This document shows, in pieces, positions 1 to 9,300 of a stretch of 22,299 nt of DNA. The position numbers and the translations under genes were made by a program. The stretch covers positions 618,239 through 640,537 of the forward strand of contig NW_023365779.1 in assembly GCF_000003815.2 (NCBI RefSeq), written 5' to 3'. The DNA is from Branchiostoma floridae. Its lineage: Eukaryota; Chordata; Leptocardii; Amphioxiformes; Branchiostomatidae. Each line of letters opens with the position of its first letter. Position 1 is the stretch's first letter. The notes beneath the pieces are model-generated. The model did no database searches and was not told the DNA's origin. It was given only the letters and a program-made list of their open reading frames with translations.

Positions 1-610
1 ATGAAAAGAATGCACATCTATATTCATATAGAGTCATGGCAATCACTCTAAAAGGGAATACTAAATGGTTACGGCCATGCCCCAAATCATCACCATGGTT
101 ACGGTCTCTTTCACCATGGTAACGGTCATGGCCGCGCCATGCACGGTGCGATTTGTTTTAATTTAAAAAGTTAATCACGTTTTCCGTGTAATTGGCTCGG
201 CTATAACTGTCCTTCATCTGAATGTCGGAGACAAACAAGCTTAATTCTTGATGCATGAACAGGGCTTAGAAATAAGCCTGACAAAGTAACAAACACAGGT
301 ACAACTTTAAGCCTTATTACCTCCATGAAAAAAGGGGGTAGTGTTTCTTCCTGTTGAGCTTTGTGCGATATTATATACAATTCATGACTGTCAACAGTTT
401 CCTCGATATGACGATGTGCGATGCACAGTCCTGTGGTTCATAGTTCTTTGTGCTTGTCGAAAAGAAATAAGGTAATTTCCAGTACATTTAACCTGTAAAT
501 ACTGTACATAGCGTCTCTGAGTGTCTTCTCTGTCACGACCATGTGGAAAATAAGCTCCTTGGTGAGCTAAACTGTTTCAAGTTCATTTCCCTTTTTCCCC
601 TACCGAAGGG
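1..610. other. AT-rich noncoding DNA with a small CCATGG/GGTTACGG repeat
   Basis: No coding frame with domain character or splice structure is seen. At 66-145 a short degenerate repeat of CCATGGTTACGG / CATGGTAACGGTCATGGC occurs about four times, forming partly palindromic CCATGG clusters. The rest is unremarkable AT-rich sequence. Confidence 0.6.
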
Positions 611-619
611 ATATTATAT

Positions 620-1250
620 GATACAGACACACGTTCGGAGCCCAAGGGACGTTTTAGCATTCCAGTCGGACGTAATAAGAGAGAAATGAGAGACGTTACT
701 CAGGCGGACTTTCCCGGTCTAGTGTCTCCTAGTTTACTTCTAATACTAAATAATGCTCTTAGGGCCTTCTTTTGTAGATTCTTTACAGCAGTACTAAATG
801 TGCAACCTGCTGTAAACATAATACCTAGGTAACAGTAAGTTGGAACGATGTCTATCCTTTTATTGTATAAAGAAAAGTTTAAGTTAGAAAATAAGTGGTC
901 CCTTTTATTGAATACAGTAGAAGCCGCTTAATTGCACGGCCTATTTGCCAGTGAATTTCGTGCAATTATTCGACTGGTGCAATAATGCGAAGTTATCTAG
1001 CTGGACCGCGCTGTTTTGGGATTTGGGGTTTCCGTGCAGTTAACAGAAGTGTGCGTTAATCCGGTGTGGAATTAAGTGGCTTCTACTGTACAATAATCTT
1101 TGTTTTCGCTAGGTTGACTGTTAATATACCGACACACATCCGGACCCCATGGGGTGGTTTAGCATTCCAGTCGGGAGGGACCGTAATGAACAAGGAATGA
1201 GACACGTTAATCAGGCGGACTTTACCGGTCTCTGTCCCAATCTCATTTAC
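620..1250. repeat. Diverged direct repeat flanking the MITE (620-730 and 1128-1247)
   Basis: The segment CAGACACACGTTCGGAGCCC ... TTTAGCATTCCAGTCGG ... AGGCGGACTTTCCCGGTCT (about 622-722) recurs as CGACACACATCCGGACCCC ... TTTAGCATTCCAGTCGG ... AGGCGGACTTTACCGGTCT (about 1130-1235). The two copies are about 510 bases apart, with a pogo-like MITE between them. It may be a fragment of an unrecognised dispersed repeat. Confidence 0.75.
913..1090. mobile_element. pogo/Tigger-like MITE
   Basis: The ends are inverted: TACAGTAGAAGCCGCTTA at 913 and TAAGTGGCTTCTACTGTA ending at 1090, matching over 18 bases with one mismatch. The element proper would be CAGTAGAAG...CTTCTACTG with a TA duplicated on each side, as in Tc1/mariner-pogo transposons. 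The ~174-bp interior has no coding capacity, so this is a non-autonomous derivative. Sub-terminal words (GTGCAATTATTCG / GTGCAATAATGCG) are repeated inside. Family assignment is by terminal CAGT and TA target site only. Confidence 0.7.
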
Positions 1251-1754
1251 CAAAGGACGTTCCTGATGTGCGGAGGACACTGTTGGCATGGACGTCACGC
1301 AAACAGTGACGTCACGAGGGGTCATTGTCCTACAGGACATGCAGAAGTTCGCTGCGAAAATTGCTTGGGAAAACCAAAGCTTGCAATTGGTTGCGGGGCC
1401 AAATTTAAAAACCATTTTTTTTAACTTAATGAGGAATCTTTGAATTAAAAACGTACTAGCAACTAGTGCTTGGAGCTTTTTCCAGCAATTGTAAATGCAA
1501 TGGTGAAACAAACTAAAGTCTGAAAAGAACAAATTTAAATGCAGGTGCAAATGTTTGCTAGACCTACTTTTCATATAACATTGTTGACAAAATAGTCCCT
1601 TCCCTGCATTTAGAGATTTTGCAAATATTTTGATACTCCAAGCAATGTGGTCTCTCAGTAACAGTCATTTACTTACATGAATCAGACACTGAGCAATGTT
1701 GACGTTACACATAAAATATTTCACACAGGTGAATTTGACGACTTTATCAGTCAG

Positions 1755-2092
1755 TAAAGCCTGGGGCACACCCCGCCGTACGTGCAATTTGTCCGTAGGT
1801 TTTTTGTGGAGGCCACGTCCGCCACGTATTCCTGAAAACGTTCAGTCTGTACATGGCAGGTGCGTCGCCCGTACCGGCACGTACGGAGGGCGATTCCGCA
1901 GCCCGATCGCAGAGAAAGTTCTGCATGCACTAAAATTTCTACGGCGTGTCTGCGTGCTCCCAAATCCGTGGGAATCGCCACGTGTTCGTACGGAGACGGT
2001 ACTTACCACTTACGGATACCAAAAGATTGCCCACGTTTTGGCACGTAGACAGCACGCACTTGCAAGTACGGCGGGCTGTGCCCCTAGCTTAA
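1755..2092. mobile_element. CGTACG-rich inverted-repeat element (MITE-like)
   Basis: The left end AAGCCTGGGGCACACCCCGC (from 1757) continues to CGTACGTGCAA. The right end, read on the other strand, gives AAGCTAGGGGCACAGCCCGC and then CGTACTTGCAA. About 31 bases match with four mismatches. The interior is GC-rich and full of CGTACG/CCGTA words on both strands. It keeps open frames of up to 135 codons on + and 76 on -, but these have no recognisable domain and probably reflect composition. Target-site duplications were not identified. Confidence 0.65.
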
Positions 2093-2099
2093 GCTTCGA

Positions 2100-2900
2100 A
2101 TGACAAGGCCGACGGCTGTGTGTAAATGTACATCTGAAAGAGTGTGTTTTTCAACGGTAAAATGACGATGACATTTCTTTTAAAGGTAACCTTCATATGA
2201 CAAGATAAACGATTGAATGCCGATGGAGATATATGAAAACGATGTTGAAGGTAAAAAGCTAGAGATGAGATATTTCTGACAGTTTTTTTCCAAACACGCG
2301 GATGTCGTCCATATAATCCAATCAGCATGACCCAATGAGTAATACGATATCCACAGTAATACGATATGTAATACGATATCAAGGACAGTTGTCCAACTTG
2401 ATTAGTCGTCGTAACAAATCAATGCCAGGAGATAATATCCCAAACGGGTAAAACAAATGAGCAGGAAATTAAGTGAACCAAAACAGGACGCTTGTTAATG
2501 TCATCATTTATCTCTATTGCACCAGTCAGTCAAAGACGGAAATTCCAGAGGAACAAAGATTTTACACCAAAACATTTACCCAATTCATATACGGAAATTC
2601 CAGAGAAATAAAGATTCAGTTACCCCTTAGTAACTGGACATGATTTTAGAACCGGTCCAGTTGCTTGTTTTATTGCTGTTTGACGTACCTGGGTCTAACT
2701 CTAACCTTTCATCGACGAAAAAAGATTTTACTCTTCTTTTTATTTCCTACCGAAAAAAAGCTCGTGAAGAATACAAATGTTTGTTTTTGTTGTTGTTGTT
2801 GTTGTTGTTGTTACGGCTCCAAACAATGGCGCGACATTGATTATGCTTTAAAAAGACTCGGAGGAATGCTGGGAATGGGGCGTCTCGTCAAATTGCTACA
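2100..2900. other. Noncoding stretch with micro-repeats and a (GTT)n run
   Basis: TAATACGATAT occurs three times at 2339-2380. ACGGAAATTCCAGAG..AA is repeated 55 bases apart (2536 and 2591). A (GTT)n microsatellite lies at about 2784-2812. Open frames across the (GTT)n run give Leu or Cys homopolymers and are artefacts. Nothing gene-like is seen. Confidence 0.6.
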
Positions 2901-2902
2901 AA

Positions 2903-3045
2903 TGTAGCGGTTTACTGTCATCTGTACGACCCGGAACAATCGTCACATCCATGCTGGAAATGTAGCGTTTTACTGTCATCTGTAAGACCCGGAACAATCG
3001 TCACATCCATGCTGGAAATGTAGCGTTTTACTGCCACGTACGACA
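2903..3045. repeat. 58-bp tandem repeat (about 2.4 copies)
   Basis: TGTAGCGKTTTACTGTCATC begins at 2903, 2961 and 3019, exactly 58 bases apart. The second and third starts are each preceded by the same CACATCCATGCTGGAAA. The third copy breaks off after about 20 bases. It is noncoding. Confidence 0.9.
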
Positions 3046-3722
3046 GGTAACAATATGTGCATATTTGTCCGGAATATGTCCTAATTTGCAACGTAAATGT
3101 GCCATATCACAACCACTTTTGTTTGCATCTACTTCACTCTATGTTTCTGCCGTATACTTTACTGTGGTGTCACGCCTTCTGGCGGAATGATGTTGCAATG
3201 CAATGATGCCCGCCATATAGACGCAAGGCGATTCCGTAAAACTGATAAGATCCGTAATACTGTTCCTCTTATCTTAGGAACAACTAAGATAATTAATTAA
3301 CTAACTAATCTGCTTAATTAGCATTTCTACATCTGTTTCGTCCCTTGATTTTCATTGTGTTTTTCCTTGTTCTGAAACGCTTGATCCCTTGGTACGGCCA
3401 GGGACACGGTGTCCTTGATATGACCCACCGACCCAACGCAATAGTCAGCCACCCCCATGATACACTACTTTCTCCCAGCTTTCTTTCGACAGAATGCGTT
3501 CTCAGGACCGTCTGTGTGGAGAGCCCATATTAAAAGCCAGTTGCCTTCTTGTCAACGTAAACGGTATTACATAGCGTCCTATAACCTCCTCACACATACG
3601 CATAATGAGTCGATTAAGACTTTGAACTTTGTCGGGCACGTTTTGAAGGGATGTGCAGGGCGCGAAATTGGACATGAAAGCAGTTGTTCCTACCTGTCAA
3701 TCTGCTGCATGTTGTTTGATGC
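3046..3722. other. Noncoding DNA, no feature recognised
   Basis: AT-rich, with a TTAATTAACTAACTAAT patch at 3292-3310. Small open frames overlap on the + strand (3097-3300, 3345-3533, 3457-3807), but they lack motifs and plausible splice structure. Confidence 0.5.
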
Positions 3723-3842
3723 CACGTGCTCAAGGCGTGATCTGAAACGTACAGAGCACGTGGGTAGCACGTGTCTTTTCATCAGCACGTGGCTTACACG
3801 TGACTGAAGAAGACCTGTTCATCAGCACGTGGGTAACACGTG
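3723..3842. promoter_or_regulatory. Cluster of seven CACGTG E-boxes, six in 11-bp-spaced pairs
   Basis: CACGTG occurs at 3723, 3757, 3768, 3786, 3797, 3826 and 3837. The last six form three CACGTG-N5-CACGTG pairs with start spacing of exactly 11 bp, about one helical turn. Flanks (TTCATCAG before pairs 2 and 3) show that part of the cluster arose by local duplication, yet the N5 bases differ (GGTAG, GCTTA, GGTAA). CACGTG is the class of site bound by bHLH factors such as MYC/MAX, USF and CLOCK:BMAL1. Which gene it would serve is unknown; the nearest supported start codon is 2.5 kb downstream. Confidence 0.5.
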
Positions 3843-3849
3843 CGCAATG

Positions 3850-5080
3850 TGTGCTGCACAGCCAGCTTTCACGATACCATCAATCAGTTTCCTACCAGTA
3901 CAGTCGTTATGAGTTAGGACACACAATTTTCATTTCACGGGTCAAATACATATAATGATCTATAATAGGAAAACCATGCACGAAAGTCTGGATTTCGTCT
4001 TAAGAAGTTCTTTTGACAGATTATTGGGACTAATGAGTCGCGAGACAAGCGTCACAGGAACAAGCTTTCCAGTGGCGGACGGGCGTGCTCCCACATTTGA
4101 ACATTTCACCCTCTGAAATGGCTTCTGTAAATAGTTTCATCAGATTGGTAGATCAGTTGAACATGTTTTCTTCGTTACACAGTCTCTGAATTATGACATT
4201 CCCCGCGTTTTGAGAGGATTGCAAAGCAAGAAACAGCACTGTCGATGACAGACTTCAGTAATTTCTGTAGTAACCCAAGGAGACTGGTAGTCTCCAATGC
4301 GCCTCCTATAGACCCGATGGTGGGGGAGGGGGCAACAGACGAGGCGGGGCAGGGAACTCTACACGTGCCTGAAAACGCTGACAGGACGAGTTTGCAGATG
4401 TAACGTTACAGGAGCAAACGAGACCAGATGTTGTGACGCTAACCGTGTCAGGCAGACTGGCAGTAGCACCCACACTAACTAGAACCATGTTGAACCCTGC
4501 GTGATGCAATATGTGGTTTAATCCACAAGTTTACCTTTGCTACTACTGGCACGGGTTTGCTTCACCTCGACGATAATACTTCGCGCTGGTCGGTAGAAAT
4601 ATAGATTTAAAAAAAAAAAACATAATGCTTAATCTCGGTCAAAAATGACAACTTTCATTCGGGTATGGTGGAAAGTTCACACAAATCTGAAGCCGAATAT
4701 GAACGGCACCGAATCAACGAAGCGTTGGATAAATGGAGCGGACTTGCCAGAAATAGCGGACATACATGATCATACATGTAATTACGACGGCATAAAAAGC
4801 CTGTTCCAACGGGGTGGGCAATGCTGAAGAGATCCCCTCATAGAAAGCTCTAATTTGAGCTGACCTCTGTCCAACATGAACTGGTCAGAAAGTAGACCAA
4901 CGGCCTTCGGTAACCGCACAGTCAGCAAGCCCGGTAGCAGTAACCATGACGCCCCCCTCCCCACGGTGTCTCGCGCCCAGACCCACCTGTTTCACATAAG
5001 GCGGCACCAGCGGCAGTCGCTGGATGCCGTAGTATGGATGCCGTCACATGGTTCATATCCTTCCAACACGCAGGGAACAC
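3850..5080. other. Noncoding DNA, no feature recognised
   Basis: There is a purine/pyrimidine patch at 4317-4345 and an A-run at 4609-4620. No coding frame longer than about 110 codons and none with recognisable motifs is found. Nothing else stands out. Confidence 0.5.
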
Positions 5081-5082
5081 AG

Positions 5083-5218
5083 TTAGCCTCCATAGCAGGC
5101 TCTCTTGGCCTTTTTGAGGCTCATGATACACTTTTGCGGGCCGTTTCTTTTTGCACTTGGTCGTTCGTGTGTGGCCGAAGCCAAAAAAAAAAGCCCTGAG
5201 AGCCTGCTATGGAGGCAA
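5083..5218. mobile_element. Short MITE with TTRGCCTCCATAGCAGGCTCTC ends
   Basis: TAGCCTCCATAGCAGGCTCT at 5084 is mirrored by AGAGCCTGCTATGGAGGC at 5199-5216 on the opposite strand, an ~20-bp nearly perfect inverted repeat. The interior (~90 bp) includes TTTTTGAGGC / AAAAAAAAAGCC, a second imperfect inverted pair, so the whole unit could fold as a hairpin. Flanking target-site duplications are not clear. Confidence 0.65.
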
Positions 5219-5580
5219 GAACAATACTATGGAATAGCGCTCATCACTAACAAGCTGTCACTGGTAATCAAATATGATTGACCCTGCCGTAAAATGTCCA
5301 TCAAGTGAGAACTGGTGTCGTAATTGTGACATTGATGTCGAAAAATGTGCAGCTATATATATTTGCCGCAAAACGTAGCGTCATAGAACTGGCCTTTTTT
5401 TTCGAACCCGCGTATCAGGTTGGTCATACGTCATCCATAACATTAACCTGGGTTAGCCCAACGAAGTATAAAAAGGAGGAAATTCTGAAAATCTTCCTCT
5501 TTTCCCGATAACGCTTCACTTGTGAGGAGGCTTCCTTACAACCAACGGTATCACCACAGCTTCTTCGGTGGGTCGGTTTA
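5219..5580. other. Noncoding DNA, nothing recognised
   Basis: An AT-rich spacer between a MITE and a tandem duplication. Short frames only, no motifs. Confidence 0.5.
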
Positions 5581-5582
5581 TA

Positions 5583-6055
5583 GGGTAGCGTCTTTTCGTT
5601 AAAAACAATGTTGTTTTAAAGGTTGTGTTGAATTCGAACGAATTATATCAGAAGTGTACAGAAATTTGATAAGTTTTATTGAAGGTGTGCGGTAGTGTTT
5701 TATTTTGAGTTTAGATTATTTTAGCGGTCATGTCGTTTAATTTTCTTATCTATTTGTTGGACCGGTATGGTTTCTGAGATGCATTTCTGGTGTTGTGCCT
5801 CAAATGATATAGTGTCGACGTCTTTTCGTCGAAAATTATGTGGTTTTAAAGGTTAATTTTAAATTTTGTGTTCAATCTTAACGATTTGTTTCAGAAGTTG
5901 CTTGTACAGAAATATGATTTTTTTCCCCGGAATTTCAATGCGTTAGCTGTTAAGTTTGCCTCTAAATCATTATAGAGGTAATTTTATTTTATTTTTTTTG
6001 GACCCGTACGGGTTGTAGGATACATTTCTGATGTAGCGCCTCGAATTGTCACTCT
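5583..6055. repeat. Diverged ~230-240 bp tandem duplication
   Basis: Copy 1 begins CGTCTTTTCGTTAAAA at 5589 and copy 2 begins CGTCTTTTCGTCGAAA at 5819. Both then show TTTTAAAGGTT, TCAGAAGT..TGTACAGAAAT, TTGGACCSGTAYGG and GATACATTTCTGRTGT-like blocks in the same order (for example GGACCGGTATGG at 5759 and GGACCCGTACGG at 6000). They are noncoding and diverged. The duplication lies about 250 bases upstream of exon 1. Confidence 0.7.
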
Positions 6056-6268
6056 CGTCACCGTGCGATTGTAGCAGATACATCACCACGTCGCCCTGAG
6101 ACAGAAAGCTGTAGCAGGAATACGGGGTGCCTGGAAAGCGTAAAAATTTTCCTACGAACATCTGTTTAGAAATAAGATATGGCCGGCCACAGTTCTTCGG
6201 TTCCAGCTAGATATGACTTGACTGTTTATAATTCTATTCTGTCTCGTTCCTCAGTTTTCCTGATCTTG

Positions 6269-6276
6269 TGACGTCA
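6269..6276. promoter_or_regulatory. CRE-like palindrome TGACGTCA just upstream of the start codon
   Basis: A perfect TGACGTCA (the CREB/ATF consensus) lies 23 bases before the proposed ATG at 6299. The stretch 6170-6298 is the likely 5' UTR or core promoter. It has no convincing TATA box at a sensible distance; TTTATAA near 6226 is the only AT-rich candidate. The ATG has G at -3 (GCCGCC-like context), which is favourable. The transcription start cannot be placed, and an upstream noncoding exon is possible. The same octamer occurs elsewhere in the window (1307, 9269, 14248, 18822, 18854), so its presence here may be chance. Confidence 0.25.
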
Positions 6277-6298
6277 TCATCTGAAGAAACCGCCCGCC

Positions 6299-6362
6299 AT
6301 GTCTCCTCTCGCGGTGTTCGCGCTTCTTCTTCTTGTTCTACCGGCCATACCCGCACAGAAAG
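6299..6362 (+). CDS. Exon 1: start codon and signal peptide
   Basis: The exon encodes 21 residues plus one base (phase 1). The peptide starts MSPLAVFALLLLVLPAIPA and is followed by QK: a short N-region, a leucine-rich hydrophobic core and a small-residue A-x-A-like end (I-P-A), so signal peptidase cleavage after A19 is likely. The donor is AAAG|GTGAAC. The final G combines with TA of exon 2 to make the valine that opens the first MAM exon, and this exact phase match supports the call. A phase-1 intron after the signal peptide is usual for shuffled extracellular proteins. The start is supported by good Kozak context (G at -3). No other signal-like start was seen upstream of exon 2. Confidence 0.78.
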
Positions 6363-9300
6363 GTGAACTGGTTCATTTTTTTTTAAGAACAAGGCACACT
6401 AGTGATGATCTAGCAAGGCCCCACAATTAGTATCGCCACTGGAAAATGGGAATTAAAATTGACTTGACTCCAATCTGAACTCTTTACTCTCTACTAGTAT
6501 ATAAAATAAATCTAGATTACTTCTGATATATAGATTCCATCACGTGTCATTATTCTTCCGCGGACCCTTGGGCCGCCACATTTGATATATGATTAAGATC
6601 TGCTGTCAACGGAATCATAGAGAAAAGAGATCAGCAACTAACTCTTTGTCACTCTTTGAGCGAGAGGTTTGGACTTGGAGCACCGTTCTTTCCTTACATC
6701 TGTTGTAAGAATCACGGTCCATGAGGGACATCCACATAAAAAGTTTGTTAACGAATGAATACTTTTGTGGAGGGTTTGGACCTTGTGTCCCCTTACACCT
6801 GTTCTTCCTAGAATCAGGAACATGTGGTCCGTCACTCAGTGATATGCACATAAAACGATGTTCCCATTCCTGAGATAGTTCCTGTCTGACATCCGGAACC
6901 GAGCATTGGGGGATCAATGATGGTTCGTTCTCGACTATCATACATATAAAATAGGGAGAATGGTTTGCCAGCGGAGTTTTGCTACCAGAGGAGCTGGTCG
7001 GCCCAAACATGAACCTTTGTGTAGACTGACTCTCCTGGCCAATTTCCCGATAGTTCCCGTCTAACATCCGGAACCGATCATTAGGGCGGGATCAGTGATG
7101 ACTCGTGCAGTAGCCGGAGGGAAATAAGAAATGACAAGAAGAGTAGCGGGTGATTACTATACAAGGATCAGATGCCTCTATACTAGTGACAGATAGTGAC
7201 CCCGCTCTTAGCTGACCGATAGTGACCCCGTTCTTGCTGACCGATAGTGACCCCCCTGTACAGAGGCCGTGGCCCTTATCTGCTAAAGAAATCTACAGCC
7301 GGGCAGGTCCCTTTTCTATCAGACTGCGATCTCTGGGCGACTCTACAGCGACCAAAACTGGATTAATTGGAGTAAGATACAAGTTATTAAAGTATATAGT
7401 TTAAAGACAACAAAGGAAAACGTTTAAAGAATTCGCTCTTTATCCATGAAATTAATGGTGAAATTTGTCAAATATTTGGTCGCACAGCCTCTGGTGGGAA
7501 GCCGGAGGTATATTGATGATTTATATCAGCCCCAGTCATGACTCGTCCTTGTCGTAAGTCACGTGAAGCGGACGAAATTCGGGTGTACTTTTGTCACCTG
7601 CGAGTTTCCTTACTGAATAAAACATTACATAACATTACATTAGAGTATCTCACTGGACTGTCGCACCTTGGGGGCGTCGCTTTGATCTAAAATAGAGTTG
7701 TATCTTTATAATAGGAATGTCAGGCAAACGCACAAGAATGACTAAAAAGTCAACAAAACACAGAAAGAGTAAAAAGATTCCTTTATTATCGACGAAATTC
7801 GCTCCGTCAAATCGCTCGGACGCAGTGACGCCGCAAACGTGCCACAGCTTCACCGAGACACCCACGTTAATTGCGCCTTTGCGGTCTGGTCCTGTGGGCA
7901 AAATCAGGTCAGGCTAACAGTGAGGTTTGCTCATGCTGGTACTGTAAATGCATTGAAGTTCGCGGGGATTTAATTTAGCGGTAGCGGGAAAATTGACTTT
8001 TCGCGGTGGTTTTAATTTCGCGTTAGCACATTGCACTGTAGTCTCTTACTGTTAAGGAAAAATGTTCGCGGTGGTTTTAAATTCGCGGTGAATCGGCCGC
8101 CGCGAAAAACCATTACTCCACCGCGAAGATTTCTGCATTTACAGTATATTTCATTGTCAATTTCAAAAGCACTGAGCTCTACTTGACAGTCTGGCCTTGC
8201 TGGGCAGGCTGTTATATTTCTGCGCCAAATTTCAGAAAATTTAGGTCATACCAACAGCGGGGTTCAAACACAGCCAACTCATGCTGGTTTATTCATTGCC
8301 AATTTCAAGACCACTGAGCTACACATTTTATACAGTCTAGCCCTGCTGGGTAGAGCGCTGTGTGCGCGCCAAGTGTGACATCTGGATAACATTAGGGTCA
8401 GGAGGAGGGGGAACCACTTGTCACTACAGTTATGTAAAGACATATCGCCAATGTCAAGGGCACGAGTAGACAGATCTATGGGTTTTGTTGTAACTGGCTG
8501 AACCGTAGTTCAAGTACAAGTATATAGCGGTAATTATAAACCACCAGGTTTGTACTGAACAGCCAAGCTGTTTAACTGGACTAGATTTGTTTCATCCACT
8601 CACACCGGGAAGGACCCTAACTCTTTTCGGTATGTGTGGTGGGGACTAGAGACTCATTTTCATCTGAACGGAGTGATGAAATTCGTTACGTAAAGTGCAA
8701 TTTCTCTGCGTCTTTTGGGATTCGAACCAAGGACCATTGGGCCATACACCCCAGCCGTTACGTCGACACGACGTCATATGATTCGATTCACTCTGTATGG
8801 AGGATAAACTGAGGTCAGCTGACGGAAAAATTGGACGTGGCGTCAGGCGTGGCGTAACTGGTAGAGCTTTCGGCTCGGAATCTATGGGTCCTGAGTTCGA
8901 TTCCCACCGTGCCCCCGACGTTGTGCCCTTGGGAAAGGCACTTTACACGACTTTCCTTCTGTCTGTACCGTGTATGTGGCATTGTTGATATAAGTTACAA
9001 AAACTTGAGTGCAGTGCCACATCGTCCTCGTCTGTCCAAAAGCAAAAATAGAAAAAAAAAAATTGGACAAGTCTCACTTCTGTTTGTTTGTTTGTTTGTT
9101 TGTTTTGTTGCAGTAAGTTTTGGCGACTGCGACTTTGAGAAAGGGCTGTGCTCTCTGTCCCAGAGCACCGATGACGAGTTAGACTGGGAACGACGCCAGG
9201 CGAAAGGCGAAAATGAGTTCTACTCGACCCTGCCGTCACGTGACCACACCATGGGCAAACGTAAGTTCTGACGTCACTTCATCACTTTTCTGCAGTCCTT

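Larger units (their letters stand above)
6363..9113 (+). other. Intron 1 (2751 bp, phase 1)
   Basis: It runs from AAAG|GTGAAC to TTGCAG|TAAG. It contains the 6660-7110 repeat, the 7188-7256 repeat, a palindromic MITE at 7940-8146 and three tRNA-like SINE pieces at 8257-9000. Stretch 7260-7930 has no recognised feature apart from ACATTACAT micro-repeats at 7622-7640. The acceptor pyrimidine tract is a (TTTG)n microsatellite at 9081-9106. Confidence 0.75.

Noticed and set aside
1083-1574. 163-codon minus-strand frame
   Set aside because: It crosses a dispersed repeat, has no recognisable domain, and begins in the end of a MITE.
1755-2103. Protein gene in the GC-rich 135-codon frame
   Set aside because: Open frames on both strands follow the composition of an inverted-repeat element; no domain, start context or introns support a gene.
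6615-7067. 150-codon minus-strand frame
   Set aside because: It lies in diverged tandem repeats within intron 1, with no motif or splice context.
8846-8915. Functional tRNA gene
   Set aside because: A- and B-boxes are present but the arms pair poorly and a SINE body follows directly.
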